DNA of 64,000 bases from Paenibacillus tyrphae (GTDB taxonomy: Bacteria > Bacillota > Bacilli > Paenibacillales > NBRC-103111), in the NCBI RefSeq assembly GCF_027925525.1, contig NZ_BSDJ01000005.1:248001-312000 (forward strand). Reading direction: 5' to 3'. Both the position numbers and the translations under genes were made by a program. Below are positions 45,558 through 54,134 of this stretch, one piece after another. Below the pieces are notes generated by a model. That model saw only the letters and a program-made list of their open reading frames with translations, was not told where the DNA came from and ran no database searches. Positions within the stretch are counted from its first letter, which is position 1, and every line of letters begins with the position of its first letter.

Positions 45558-46517
45558 TTAGACGTCCGCGTCCGGTCCGGCGCTGCCGCTCAGCCGGTCC
45601 CATGCAAGCTTGGCGGCCCCGGCGACGCCCGCGGCGTTCCCGAGCTCGGCCGCAACGATAGGCGTTTCATGGTATACCGGCATGGCGCATTCACGGACGA
45701 TCCGGCGGATCCGTCCCAGCAGCGCGTCGCCTTGGGCGGTGACGGCTCCGCCGAGCACGATCGCCTGCGGATTCAGCACATGCGCGAGGCTGATAAGTCC
45801 GGCCGCCGTATATTCGGCGTATCGCTCGATGACAGCCGGCGCGGCAAGATGTCCTGCCGCCGCCAGGTCAAAAATCGATTTGGCGCCGTCCGGCAGCTCT
45901 TCGCTGCGAAGTCCCGCTTCGGCTGCGAGCCGAAGCAGCGCCGTTACCGAAGCGTACTGCTCGTAGCAGCCGGACAAGCCGCAGTTGCAGGGCTGGCCTC
46001 CCCAAGCGATAACCATATGGCCGAAGCCCCCGGCAAAGCCGCTGCCGCCGTAGTCCGGCCGTCCATCGATAATGCGCGATCCGCCGACACCGGTACCCAG
46101 CGTGACGCAGATGAAGTCGCGGTACGGCCGTCCGGCCCCGAGCCAGGCTTCGCCGACGGCCATCGCGTGCGCGTCGTTCGCGACGGCGACCGGTAGAGAG
46201 GAAGCCTGCTCCAAGGCTTCGCGCAGCTGCAGGCCGGTCCAGCCCGGCAGGTTCGGCGTCGCATAGGCAACCCGGCCGCTCAGCGGCTCGACGTAGCCGG
46301 CTGTGCCGACGCCGATGCCCGCAGGCATCAGACCGGCCGATGCGGCGTGCGCCCGGAAATCTTCGATGATGGCGTGCAGCCTGCCCAGCAGCGCATCGCG
46401 TCCTTGCTCTGCTTGAGTCGGGGTAACTGTATGCTTCAGCACCTCGCCGCTATCGTCTACAATTCCCGCTTTGATGTTCGTACCGCCCAAATCAATACCC
46501 AAAACAACCTTACGCAT
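45558..46517 (-). CDS. ROK family sugar kinase
   Basis: 319 aa. ATP-binding GIDLGGTNIKAG at 7-18, catalytic Asp115 in ANDAHAMA, and the ROK zinc site His167 plus CNCGLSGC (Cys177, Cys179, Cys184) followed by YEQY. Start is ATG 46517, 10 bases after AAGGAG; the frame extends further without a site. Its start overlaps the end of the DUF4434 gene by 8 bp. With nanE and murQ nearby, candidates are ManNAc kinase, GlcNAc kinase or MurNAc kinase. No PTS is present, so a kinase is needed to feed MurQ. Confidence 0.9.
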   Translation of the reverse strand: MRKVVLGIDLGGTNIKAGIVDDSGEVLKHTVTPTQAEQGRDALLGRLHAIIEDFRAHAASAGLMPAGIGVGTAGYVEPLSGRVAYATPNLPGWTGLQLREALEQASSLPVAVANDAHAMAVGEAWLGAGRPYRDFICVTLGTGVGGSRIIDGRPDYGGSGFAGGFGHMVIAWGGQPCNCGLSGCYEQYASVTALLRLAAEAGLRSEELPDGAKSIFDLAAAGHLAAPAVIERYAEYTAAGLISLAHVLNPQAIVLGGAVTAQGDALLGRIRRIVRECAMPVYHETPIVAAELGNAAGVAGAAKLAWDRLSGSAGPDADV

Positions 46518-47475
46518 GAGACGAACGCTCCTTACCAGGCGTACGCAGACCATTCCGGTCCAGAAACGCCATATAATCTTCGTACAGCTTGACGGACGAT
46601 TCATGCCCCGCGTGAACCGGACTGCCGGGCTTGTTCATCATACCCAGATATTGATAGCCGAGCACTTTGTCTACCCAAGGCGATACGGTTCGCAGCTGAC
46701 GCTCAATCCGTTCGAAGGTGGGAGGGTAGAGCACCTTCCCTTGAAAACGAAATAACTCCACGTCCGCCCAAAGCGGCTTGCCCGCCCGGTCATGCGCTTC
46801 CCGCAAGGAGGCGAACGTTCGCTTCGCTTCCTCATGGGTGGTCCGGTTGACGCCGAGCTCGTCCTGATAGGCGATATAATCGACCTCCAGCGAACGAAGC
46901 TGCGCGACGAAGCGTTCGTCGGCTTTTACCGTGCGGGTGCCGTATGGCGCGATCAGCACCTTGCTCGGGCCGTGCTTGCGGCACCGATTGGCCAGATCGT
47001 TCGCATACGCGATATAGTTGTCCGGAAAATATTCGCGGATGGCCGCTTCCACCGGGAAGTACCATCCGGCAAAGGAAGGATGGTGGCCGTATTTCTCCGC
47101 CAGCTCCTTCGCGACATCGATGCGCAGGCGGGAATAATCGCCATCGAGCGACAACCGACCCATAATCGGCGTCGTGAAGAAGCCGAGCCCGAGGTACAGC
47201 GAGACGTTCAGCTTATCTCCTGCAGCCAGCACCGCTTCGAGCGGATCTTGGCAGACGGTATCCCAGCGCCAAGGCATCACTTCCGACGGATAGAACGCTT
47301 TGCCGTACAGCGCTACGCTGAGCAGGACGAAGGTATCCATGCCGGCTTCTGCCATTTCCGTCATTTTCAGTTCCCAGTCGTGAGCTGTGAACTGCTGGGT
47401 CGCCGCATTCCAGGTGTCGCCTTCATACGGATTGCAATGGTAAAAATCGAACCACGTGCCCGTGATCGGTTTCAT
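46510..47475 (-). CDS. DUF4434-type glycoside-hydrolase-like TIM barrel protein
   Basis: 321 aa, cytoplasmic (no signal peptide). Begins ITGTWFDFYHCNPYEGDTW, then barrel-type strands MDTFVLLSVALYG, LYLGLGFFTTP, FAGWYFPVEAA, KVLIAPYGTR, YIAYQDELGV and PLWADVELF. Acidic residues after strands (PVEAA, DELG, DVELF) could be catalytic. Start: ATG 47475 follows GAGGAA and gives the domain start; a GTG at 47556 that overlaps the murQ stop is an alternative. Lies between murQ and the ROK kinase in one operon, suggesting an intracellular glycosidase on a cell-wall or amino-sugar disaccharide. Confidence 0.75.
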   Translation of the reverse strand: MKPITGTWFDFYHCNPYEGDTWNAATQQFTAHDWELKMTEMAEAGMDTFVLLSVALYGKAFYPSEVMPWRWDTVCQDPLEAVLAAGDKLNVSLYLGLGFFTTPIMGRLSLDGDYSRLRIDVAKELAEKYGHHPSFAGWYFPVEAAIREYFPDNYIAYANDLANRCRKHGPSKVLIAPYGTRTVKADERFVAQLRSLEVDYIAYQDELGVNRTTHEEAKRTFASLREAHDRAGKPLWADVELFRFQGKVLYPPTFERIERQLRTVSPWVDKVLGYQYLGMMNKPGSPVHAGHESSVKLYEDYMAFLDRNGLRTPGKERSSHA

Positions 47476-47552
47476 CGGCGGTTCCTCGCTTTGCTTGAGA
47501 TAGGGGGTAGACTTTATAGCCTCGTAAAAACGCTCGCCGCTCCGCGCACGAA

Positions 47553-48470
47553 TCACGCTTCCTCCCGCGCAAGCCGGAGCGCCTCCCGCACGCTGCCGCC
47601 CGCCTGCCGCAGCAGGCGGCTTGCCCGTCCGGCATCCGTAGCCGGACCGAGCAGCATAACGATGGCGGTCTTCACATCGCCTCCCGTCTGCCGCAGCGTG
47701 TGCGCCGCCATCTCCGGCTTGACGCCGGTCGCCATCTCGACGATTCGCTCCGCCCGGCGCAGCAGCTTGCCGTTCGTCGGCTGCATATCAACCATCAGGT
47801 TGCCGTAAACCTTGCCGAGGCGAATCATCGTTACGGTGCTGAGCATGTTCAGCACCAGCTTCTGCGCCGTACCCGCCTTCAAGCGGGTGGAGCCGGTGAC
47901 GACCTCCGGTCCGACGGGCACTTCGATAGCGGTGTCGGCCAGCGCGCCGATTAGCGAGCCGCGAACGCAGCTCACGGCAACGGTGGCGGCGCCGACCTCG
48001 CGCGCGTAGCGCAATGCGCCGGCGACATACGGCGTCCGGCCGCTGGCGGCGATGCCGACGACGACGTCCCGCGGCGAGAGCCCGCGGGCTTCAAGATCCG
48101 CCGCGCCGCCTTCGGCGCGGTCCTCGGCAGCTTCGTCGGCCTGCAGCATGCCGCTTCCTCCGGCCATGACAGCCTGCACGAGGTCGGGCGGGGTGCCGAA
48201 GGTCGGCGGACATTCGTAGGCATCAAGGAGCCCAAGCCTGCCGCTCGTTCCTGCCCCGACATAGAACAGCCTGCCGCCATCGCGGATCGCTTCCACAATA
48301 ACGTCCACCGCAGCGGCGATGTCGGCCAGACTTTCTCCGACATGACCGGGCACTGACCGGTCGGCTTCATTCATATAGCGGACCAAGTCCGCCGTTGTCA
48401 TTAAATCCAGCTCGGGAGCTTGCGGGTCCCGGGTTTCGGTTTCGAGCCGGTCCGTCTCGTGCGCGTTCAT
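47553..48470 (-). CDS. murQ: N-acetylmuramic acid 6-phosphate etherase
   Basis: 305 aa, the standard MurQ length. Cleaves the lactyl ether of MurNAc-6-P to give GlcNAc-6-P and D-lactate. SIS-domain signature VGAGTSGRLGLLDAYECPPTF at 71-91 with the catalytic Glu86, then VMAGGSGML, AASGRTPYV and VTGSTRLKAGTAQKLVLNML. The C-terminal UBA-like part follows. AGGTGA lies close to the ATG. First gene of the minus-strand operon murQ-DUF4434-ROK, divergent from the dipeptide epimerase. Confidence 0.96.
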   Translation of the reverse strand: MNAHETDRLETETRDPQAPELDLMTTADLVRYMNEADRSVPGHVGESLADIAAAVDVIVEAIRDGGRLFYVGAGTSGRLGLLDAYECPPTFGTPPDLVQAVMAGGSGMLQADEAAEDRAEGGAADLEARGLSPRDVVVGIAASGRTPYVAGALRYAREVGAATVAVSCVRGSLIGALADTAIEVPVGPEVVTGSTRLKAGTAQKLVLNMLSTVTMIRLGKVYGNLMVDMQPTNGKLLRRAERIVEMATGVKPEMAAHTLRQTGGDVKTAIVMLLGPATDAGRASRLLRQAGGSVREALRLAREEA

Positions 48471-48540
48471 AGGTCACCTGCCATCGGGTTCGATTTGAAA
48501 AAAAGCTCCTTAAATGAACTTCAGTATGGAGATCAATTCC

Positions 48541-48570
48541 ATTATATAAGGAGAAAATGCTTTCCGTAAA
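48541..48570 (-). promoter_or_regulatory. murQ promoter
   Basis: On the minus strand TTTACG (48570-48565), an 18-bp spacer and perfect TATAAT (48546-48541). The GAGGA-type palindrome at 48581-48594 lies 10 bp upstream of this -35. Confidence 0.55.
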
Positions 48571-48580
48571 CCTTTTTTCG

Positions 48581-48594
48581 GAGGAAAATTCCTC
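48581..48594. promoter_or_regulatory. GAGGA-N4-TCCTC palindrome in the murQ/epimerase divergent region (site 2)
   Basis: GAGGA-AAAT-TCCTC is a perfect palindrome in its arms. It lies between the murQ and dipeptide epimerase promoters and matches site 1 (40992-41005), and site 3 (51638-51651) with one arm mismatch. Confidence 0.55.
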
Positions 48595-48634
48595 ATCTTT
48601 TCAAAAAAATGAAGATAATCTCTATCTCGTATAG

Positions 48635-48640
48635 TATAAT
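48635..48640 (+). promoter_or_regulatory. -10 box of the dipeptide epimerase operon
   Basis: TATAAT, overlapping a TATAGT at 48630-48635, 36 bp before the ATG. No good -35. Confidence 0.4.
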
Positions 48641-48675
48641 GGAACTAGTACTCGCGAACATAGGAGGTTCCTGTC

Positions 48676-49806
48676 ATGATCTGCATTTCCGCCATTGACG
48701 TATTCCCGCTCCGCCTCCCAATGAAGCAATCGTTTCGGATCTCCCAAGGAACGGTCGGCGCCGTATCCGCCGGAGCGCCGCATGTCTATGTCCGCATCAC
48801 GGGAGACAATGGCGTCGAAGGATGGGGGGAAGCTCGCCCGAGTCCCCGTTGGAGCTACGAAACGCCCGAATCCGTATGCAGCGCGGTTTCCGATTACCTG
48901 AGGCCGGTGCTGCTCGGTCAGCGCGCTGACGACTTGCCGGCCGTTCATCGGATGATGAACCGCGAGCTCGCAGGAAGCCTTCACCCGGGCCAGCCGATCG
49001 CCAAGGCGGCTGTGGATACCGCGCTTCACGATCTGATCGCCCGCAGCTACGGTCTGCCGGTAGCGGCACTATGGCAGTCGGGTTCTTCGCACCCGGTCCG
49101 CTTGTCTTATCTGATCAGCACCGACAGTCCGGAGGAAGCTTCTCGCAAAGCGCGGGAGGCCGTGGCCGAAGGCTACACCGGCGTCGATGTCAAAATCGGG
49201 CTGAATCCGGCGAATGATCTGGATATCGTCGCGGCGGTGAAGCAGGAAGCGCCGAAGTTATTTTTCCGCGTGGATGCGAATCAGGCATATTGCCTGACTC
49301 AGGCGGTTCAACTGGCCAAAGGCCTCGAACGTATCGGCGTCGACGTGCTTGAGCAGCCGCTGCCGGCCAACCAGCTTCATGCTCATGCCGAGCTGCGCCG
49401 CAAAGTGTCCATCCCGATTGCGCTGGACGAGAGCGTCTGGTCGCCAAGCGGCGTCCTGGAAGCTCTGCGGAGCGAAGCTTGCGATATCATCGTTATCAAG
49501 CTGACGAAAATGGGCGGCTTCCGCGGCGCCAAGCTGTGCGGAGAGATCGCCCGGGAGAGCGGGCTCGGCTTGCTCGGTGGCGGGCTGACGGAGTCGAAGC
49601 TGGGGCTTGTCGCCTCGGCGCACCTGTTCCGTTATTTGGAGCTGACAGACCCGGTCGACCTGAACGGGCCGATGTTCCTGAAGGACGACGCCGTCGAAGG
49701 AGATTGGCCGATTCGCAGCGGCGAAGTCGTCCTGCCGGAAGGACCAGGGATCGGCTGCTGCATCTCGGAAAGCAAGCTGCAGGACTACGCAGCCGACGCT
49801 ACGTAA
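48676..49806 (+). CDS. Enolase-superfamily dipeptide epimerase (L-Ala-D/L-Glu epimerase-like)
   Basis: 376 aa, muconate-lactonising/dipeptide-epimerase subgroup. Metal ligands are in RVDANQ (about 200), LEQPL (about 227) and ALDES (about 252); the second base is Lys in VIKLTKMGG. On the other side the usual KxK is DVK here: Lys173 is kept but the first Lys is Asp171. AGGAGG precedes the ATG. Followed by a DppA-type D-aminopeptidase and an RpiR regulator, and divergent from murQ. Epimerising L-Ala-D-Glu from peptidoglycan stems is the natural reading, but another racemisation cannot be excluded. Confidence 0.85.
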   Translation: MICISAIDVFPLRLPMKQSFRISQGTVGAVSAGAPHVYVRITGDNGVEGWGEARPSPRWSYETPESVCSAVSDYLRPVLLGQRADDLPAVHRMMNRELAGSLHPGQPIAKAAVDTALHDLIARSYGLPVAALWQSGSSHPVRLSYLISTDSPEEASRKAREAVAEGYTGVDVKIGLNPANDLDIVAAVKQEAPKLFFRVDANQAYCLTQAVQLAKGLERIGVDVLEQPLPANQLHAHAELRRKVSIPIALDESVWSPSGVLEALRSEACDIIVIKLTKMGGFRGAKLCGEIARESGLGLLGGGLTESKLGLVASAHLFRYLELTDPVDLNGPMFLKDDAVEGDWPIRSGEVVLPEGPGIGCCISESKLQDYAADAT

Positions 49807-49915
49807 GCCGGGCAAACTCCGTCTGGCCGCCCGTCGTACAGTGCCGCAAAGAGTACGGGGATCGCATATTGAAACGTAACCAGCCGTTATCACGACCTGC
49901 AAAGGGGAGCAACGC

Positions 49916-50710
49916 ATGAAATTTTATGTCAGCTGCGATATGGAAGGGATTGCCGGTGTGACGCTGAGGGAACAACTGGTAAGAGTGGAGCCGCTGTACG
50001 AAGAGGCTCGGCGGCTACTCACACTGGAGACGAATGCCGTGACGGATGCGCTGCTGGATGCGGGAGCAACCCGGATTATCGTGAAGGACGCCCACGGAAG
50101 CGGCTTTAATTTCATTCCCGAGCTGTTACATCCAGGGGCGGACTACGTGATGGGCGCGACCCGGGTCGAGAACCGTTTTCCCGGTCTCGACAAAACGTTT
50201 GACGGCGCGCTGCTGATCGGGTACCATGCGATGGGAGGGACCCCTCTGGCTGTGAGGGACCATACGATGACCTCGCAAGGCTGGCAGTCGCTCCGGCTGA
50301 ACGGCCGGCCGATCGGCGAGATCGGACTGGATGGGCTGTTGTTCGGCTTGCAGGGTGTCCCGGTGCTGTTCGTCTCCGGCGACGACAAAACGTGTGCGGA
50401 AGCCGCAAACGAGCTTCCCGGCGTCGTCGCGTACGAGACGAAGACGGCGCTCGGCCGGCATGCCGCCTTAATGAAAGCGCCGCAGCGGGTACGCAGCGAG
50501 CTGCAGGCAGCAGTGCGCAGCGCCATAGAGAACGTTAACTATCCGAAGCCGCTCCGCCTTGACGGGCCGTACGAGCTGACGATTCGTTTTCTTCATACCG
50601 AGCAAGCCGATGCGCGCAGATATGACGGAATAACAGCCGAAAGGACGGACGGGCTGACTGCCGTTTACAGATCAGACCATATAACCGGACTGCTGGCAGC
50701 AGCCTTCTGA
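49916..50710 (+). CDS. M55 family D-aminopeptidase (DppA-like)
   Basis: 264 aa (B. subtilis DppA is 274). The zinc-binding residues fall at nearly the same positions as in DppA: Asp8 and Glu10 in SCDMEG, His60 in KDAHGSG, His104 in IGYHAMGG and Glu135 in GEIGLDG. Removes N-terminal D-amino acids such as D-Ala from small peptides, which fits use of peptidoglycan stem peptides with the epimerase upstream. AAAGGGGAG before the ATG. Confidence 0.93.
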   Translation: MKFYVSCDMEGIAGVTLREQLVRVEPLYEEARRLLTLETNAVTDALLDAGATRIIVKDAHGSGFNFIPELLHPGADYVMGATRVENRFPGLDKTFDGALLIGYHAMGGTPLAVRDHTMTSQGWQSLRLNGRPIGEIGLDGLLFGLQGVPVLFVSGDDKTCAEAANELPGVVAYETKTALGRHAALMKAPQRVRSELQAAVRSAIENVNYPKPLRLDGPYELTIRFLHTEQADARRYDGITAERTDGLTAVYRSDHITGLLAAAF

Positions 50711-50746
50711 ACGATGAAACGAATACGATAAAAAAGGTGGTTAGTT

Positions 50747-51607
50747 ATGAACAAACAGTCAATCGGCGCGAAAGCGCTGCTATGGATCGAAAGCAACTAC
50801 AACTCGCTGACGAAGGCCGAGAAGAAGGTCGCCGACGTCGTCCTGCAGGATAAAGAAAAAGTCGTGTACAGCTCCGTGACCGACTTGGCCGAGATGGCCG
50901 CGACGGGGGAGACGACTGTGCTGCGGTTTTGCCGGAAGCTTGGCTTTCGCGGCTACCAGGAGTTTAAGCTGGCAGTTGCCCAAGACCTTGTCAGTCCGAG
51001 CGAGAACGTGCACGGCGCCATTGACGAGAACGACAAGATCGGCGAAATCGCTCAGAAGATTACATCCAGCAACAGCCAGGCGTTGAAAGATACGATGAGC
51101 CTGCTGCAGGAAAAAGAACTGCAAAAAACGGTCGATGCGCTGCTATCGAAAAAACGGATTTTCTTTTTCGGCGTCGGGTCGTCCGGCGTGACGGCCATGG
51201 ACGCGCAGCACCGCTTCATGCGGCTGGGCTTTCAAGCCTTCTGCGCGAACGATGCCCATATCATCACGATGAACTGCGCTTTGACGGGGCCGGACGACGT
51301 GGTGGTCGGAATTTCGACGTCGGGAAGCACGAAGGATCTGGTCGATGCCGTTCGGATCGCGAACGAAAATGGCGCCACGATCGTCTGCTTGACGAACCAC
51401 GCCCGCTCGCCGATTACTCAATACGCCGACGCCGTGCTCCTTGCTTCGTCGAAGGAAACGCCGCTGCAAGGAGGGGCTTTTGCTTCCAAGCTTGCACAGA
51501 TTCATGTACTTGATATTTTATCGACCATTGTGGCACTGCGGCGCAAAGCGGAAGCATTCCAAGCGATCGAGAAAACCGCCAAATCCGTCGTCGACAAGCT
51601 GTATTAG
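50747..51607 (+). CDS. MurR/RpiR family transcriptional regulator
   Basis: 286 aa. N-terminal helix-turn-helix (about 1-80: SLTKAEKKVADVVLQD, TTVLRFCRKLGFRGYQEFKL) and a C-terminal SIS sugar-phosphate domain (about 125-260: FFFGVGSSGVTAMDAQHRF, VVVGISTSGSTKDLVDAV). AAAGGTGG precedes the ATG. MurR-type proteins respond to MurNAc-6-P or GlcNAc-6-P. Placed between the peptide genes and the sugar ABC operon, it is the best candidate to bind the GAGGA-N4-TCCTC sites. Confidence 0.93.
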   Translation: MNKQSIGAKALLWIESNYNSLTKAEKKVADVVLQDKEKVVYSSVTDLAEMAATGETTVLRFCRKLGFRGYQEFKLAVAQDLVSPSENVHGAIDENDKIGEIAQKITSSNSQALKDTMSLLQEKELQKTVDALLSKKRIFFFGVGSSGVTAMDAQHRFMRLGFQAFCANDAHIITMNCALTGPDDVVVGISTSGSTKDLVDAVRIANENGATIVCLTNHARSPITQYADAVLLASSKETPLQGGAFASKLAQIHVLDILSTIVALRRKAEAFQAIEKTAKSVVDKLY

Positions 51608-51637
51608 AAAATAAATTCGTAAAAATAAATAAAAAAG

Positions 51638-51667
51638 GAGGAAGTCTCCACCCGAATGTTGTATAGT
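51638..51667 (+). promoter_or_regulatory. Palindrome plus -10 box upstream of the sugar ABC operon (site 3)
   Basis: GAGGA-AGTC-TCCAC (51638-51651), a 10-bp gap, then TATAGT (51662-51667). Same spacing as at 40992-41021. One arm base differs from the perfect palindrome. Confidence 0.55.
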
Positions 51668-51793
51668 CTAGTTAGAGGACAGCATGAAGGGGGGATTTTC
51701 TTTTTTTTCGGCTATCCGGTCTTAACCATAGAAAAAAATAAACAAACATCGGAGTAGAGAGAGCCACCTGAGACACGATGGAGGTGGCACAAA

Positions 51794-53140
51794 ATGAAAG
51801 CGTTTCACAAAACGGGTGTCGCAGCATTTTCCCTTATCTTGGCCTCGATAGCCGGGCTGGCCGGATGCTCCGGGGGAATGGCGAAGCCGCAAGGCGATGG
51901 CGCGGGCAAGACCGATGCCGCAGGCGGCAAGCCGAAGGATAAGGTGGAGATCACCTTCTGGCACGTGTGGACCGATAAAGACGCCGGTCCGATTACCGCG
52001 CGGGTCGATGCGTTCAACAAGAGCCAGGACCGCATTACGGTCAAGGTGCTGGGCAACCAGGATGCGACGAAGCAGCTCACGGCGATTTCCGGCGGCAATC
52101 CGCCCGACGTCGCGCTGACGTACTGGAACAATATCGGCCCGTGGGCGCATGCCGGCGCGGTGCTGCCGCTTGCCGATCACCTCAAGAAGAGCAAGCTCGA
52201 TACTGCGAACTTTATTCCGGCGGCTTTGGAACGGATGAAGGTGAACGATCAATATTACGCACTGCCGTTCACGGTCAGTATGGCCAGCACGCTGATGTAC
52301 AACAAGAAAGCGTTCCAGGATGCGGGCATCGCGAAGCCGCCGGAAACGCTCGAAGAGCTGTTCGATACCGCCAAAAAGCTGACCAAGCGCGAAAACGGCG
52401 CGATCTCGCAAATCGGCTTCATTCCGGATTATCCGTGGATCGATAACGTGTTCTGGCCGATTATTTTCGGCGGCGGCTGGGTGGATGCGAACGGGAAAAT
52501 AACTGCCAACCAGGAAGCGAATGTCAAGGCGATCGCCTACCAGCGCAAATTTTACGAGGAGTTCGGAATGGACCAGATCGGCAAATTCCGCTCCGGTATG
52601 GGACAGCGGGGGACGCCGAACGATCCGCTGCTCACCGGCAAGCTGGCGATGATGATCGGCTGGGAGTACAACTTCCCCGACGAACGGAAGCCGGATGGCC
52701 CGATCGGCATCGCTCCGTTCCCGTATCCATCGGACCGGCCCGATTTGAAAGGCTCCGGGATGGTCGGACCTCGCGCGGTGTTCATTCCGAAGAAGGCGAA
52801 GCATCCGGAAGAAGCGTGGGAGTTCATGCAGTATTTGATCGGTCAGGAATCGCAAGTGGAATTCTCCATCGAATCGAAGACGATTCCGAGCTGGCTCCCG
52901 GCGCTCGACGATCCGAAGCTGCGCAAGAACGAGAAGCTGGCCATGATGCTTGATTTCTATGACAGGGCGAAAAGCAAAACGCTGCAAGGGTTCCCGAACA
53001 GCGTCTACATTAACGAATATTTGCAGGCGCTGACCGAAGAGACGGAAAAAGCGCTGAAAGGGCAGGCGACGCCGCAGGAAGCGATGGACCGTGTCGTGAC
53101 GAAAATCCAGCCGCTTGCGGACAAGGCGAAGAGCAAATAA
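51794..53140 (+). CDS. Sugar ABC transporter substrate-binding lipoprotein
   Basis: 448 aa. Lipobox LAGC with Cys25, a short linker, then the family-1 sugar-binding fold: VEITFWHVWTDKDAG, DRITVKVLGNQDATKQLTAI, GNPPDVALTYWNNI, YALPFTVSMASTLMYNKKAF and TGKLAMMIGWEYNFP. GGAGGTGG precedes the ATG. Two permeases follow, no ATPase. In this context it probably brings in an amino sugar or a cell-wall-derived oligosaccharide; the ligand is inferred only. A cre-like TGAAAGCGTTTCA overlaps its first codons (51795-51807). Confidence 0.92.
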   Translation: MKAFHKTGVAAFSLILASIAGLAGCSGGMAKPQGDGAGKTDAAGGKPKDKVEITFWHVWTDKDAGPITARVDAFNKSQDRITVKVLGNQDATKQLTAISGGNPPDVALTYWNNIGPWAHAGAVLPLADHLKKSKLDTANFIPAALERMKVNDQYYALPFTVSMASTLMYNKKAFQDAGIAKPPETLEELFDTAKKLTKRENGAISQIGFIPDYPWIDNVFWPIIFGGGWVDANGKITANQEANVKAIAYQRKFYEEFGMDQIGKFRSGMGQRGTPNDPLLTGKLAMMIGWEYNFPDERKPDGPIGIAPFPYPSDRPDLKGSGMVGPRAVFIPKKAKHPEEAWEFMQYLIGQESQVEFSIESKTIPSWLPALDDPKLRKNEKLAMMLDFYDRAKSKTLQGFPNSVYINEYLQALTEETEKALKGQATPQEAMDRVVTKIQPLADKAKSK

Positions 53141-53204
53141 CAGGGCGCCGGAGGAGGAGCCTTCCCTCTTTCGAAAAACCTGACACGAAGGGAGTGAGGC
53201 CGCA

Positions 53205-54134
53205 ATGGCTCGCGCCGCTGCCGCAACGGCCGGATTCCGTCACCGGAGGAATAAAGCGTTATGGACGGGATTACTATTTATCAGCCCGTGGATTGCCGGA
53301 TTTCTTTTGTTTCAACTCTACCCAATTGCGATGTCGTTTTATTATAGCTTGTCAGAATATAACTTGTTTTCCAAGCCCGAATGGGTAGGTCTGCAAAATT
53401 ACAAGAATTTGTTCGCGGACAGCAAGTTTTATTTGTCCATGTACAATACGGTTTACATCACCGTGTTCGGCCTGCTGCCGCATCTGGCGTTCGCGCTCGG
53501 CATGGCGATGCTCCTGAACATGAGCGTGCGCGGACAGTCGCTGTACCGCACGATCTACTTCCTGCCGACGCTGGTGCCTGCCGTAGCCAGCTCCTTGCTG
53601 TGGATGTGGCTGCTCAACGCGCAGTACGGGCTCGTGAACAAGCTGCTGGCCGCCCTCGGCCTGGTCGAGCCGAACTGGCTCGTCGACCCGATGTGGACGA
53701 AGCCCGCTTTGGTGCTGATGGGCTTCTGGGGCACCGGCACGCAGACGGTGATGTACTTGGCGGCGCTGCAGGACGTGCCCAAGGTATTCTATGAAGCCGC
53801 CGAAATCGACGGCGCCGGCCGGTGGAGCCGCTTCCGCCACATCACGCTGCCGGCTATTTCTCCGATGACGCTGTTTTTGCTGATCAACGGTCTTATTAAC
53901 TCGTTTCAGTTTTTCACGCAGGGGCTCATTTTTGCGGAAGCGTCCCAATCGGTGGGTGGGCCGGAAAACTCTATGCTATTCTACGCGATTTATTTGTACC
54001 AAACCGCTTTTTCGTTCCTGAACATGGGGTACGCCTCCAGCATGGCGTGGATTTTGTGCGCGATCGTGCTCGGTTTGACGCTGCTTATTTTCCGCTCGTC
54101 CGCCCGTTGGGTGTATTATGGAGGTGAGAAATAA
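53205..54134 (+). CDS. Sugar ABC transporter permease (MalF/UgpA-type)
   Basis: 309 aa, six membrane segments. LFISPWIAGFLLFQLYPIAM near 22-41 is typical. EAA loop: FYEAAEIDGAGRWSRFRHI. AAGGGAG before the ATG. Its stop overlaps the next permease's ATG by one base (TAATG). Confidence 0.94.
   Translation: MARAAAATAGFRHRRNKALWTGLLFISPWIAGFLLFQLYPIAMSFYYSLSEYNLFSKPEWVGLQNYKNLFADSKFYLSMYNTVYITVFGLLPHLAFALGMAMLLNMSVRGQSLYRTIYFLPTLVPAVASSLLWMWLLNAQYGLVNKLLAALGLVEPNWLVDPMWTKPALVLMGFWGTGTQTVMYLAALQDVPKVFYEAAEIDGAGRWSRFRHITLPAISPMTLFLLINGLINSFQFFTQGLIFAEASQSVGGPENSMLFYAIYLYQTAFSFLNMGYASSMAWILCAIVLGLTLLIFRSSARWVYYGGEK

Noticed and set aside
45208-45561. Open frame of 117 codons on the plus strand
   Set aside because: Low-complexity Ser/Ala/Arg translation, no ribosome binding site, overlaps hairpins and the end of the ROK gene; treated as non-coding.
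51722-52987. 421-codon antisense frame opposite the sugar-binding protein gene
   Set aside because: Shadow of a strongly supported lipoprotein gene; no start site signals and no recognisable domain.
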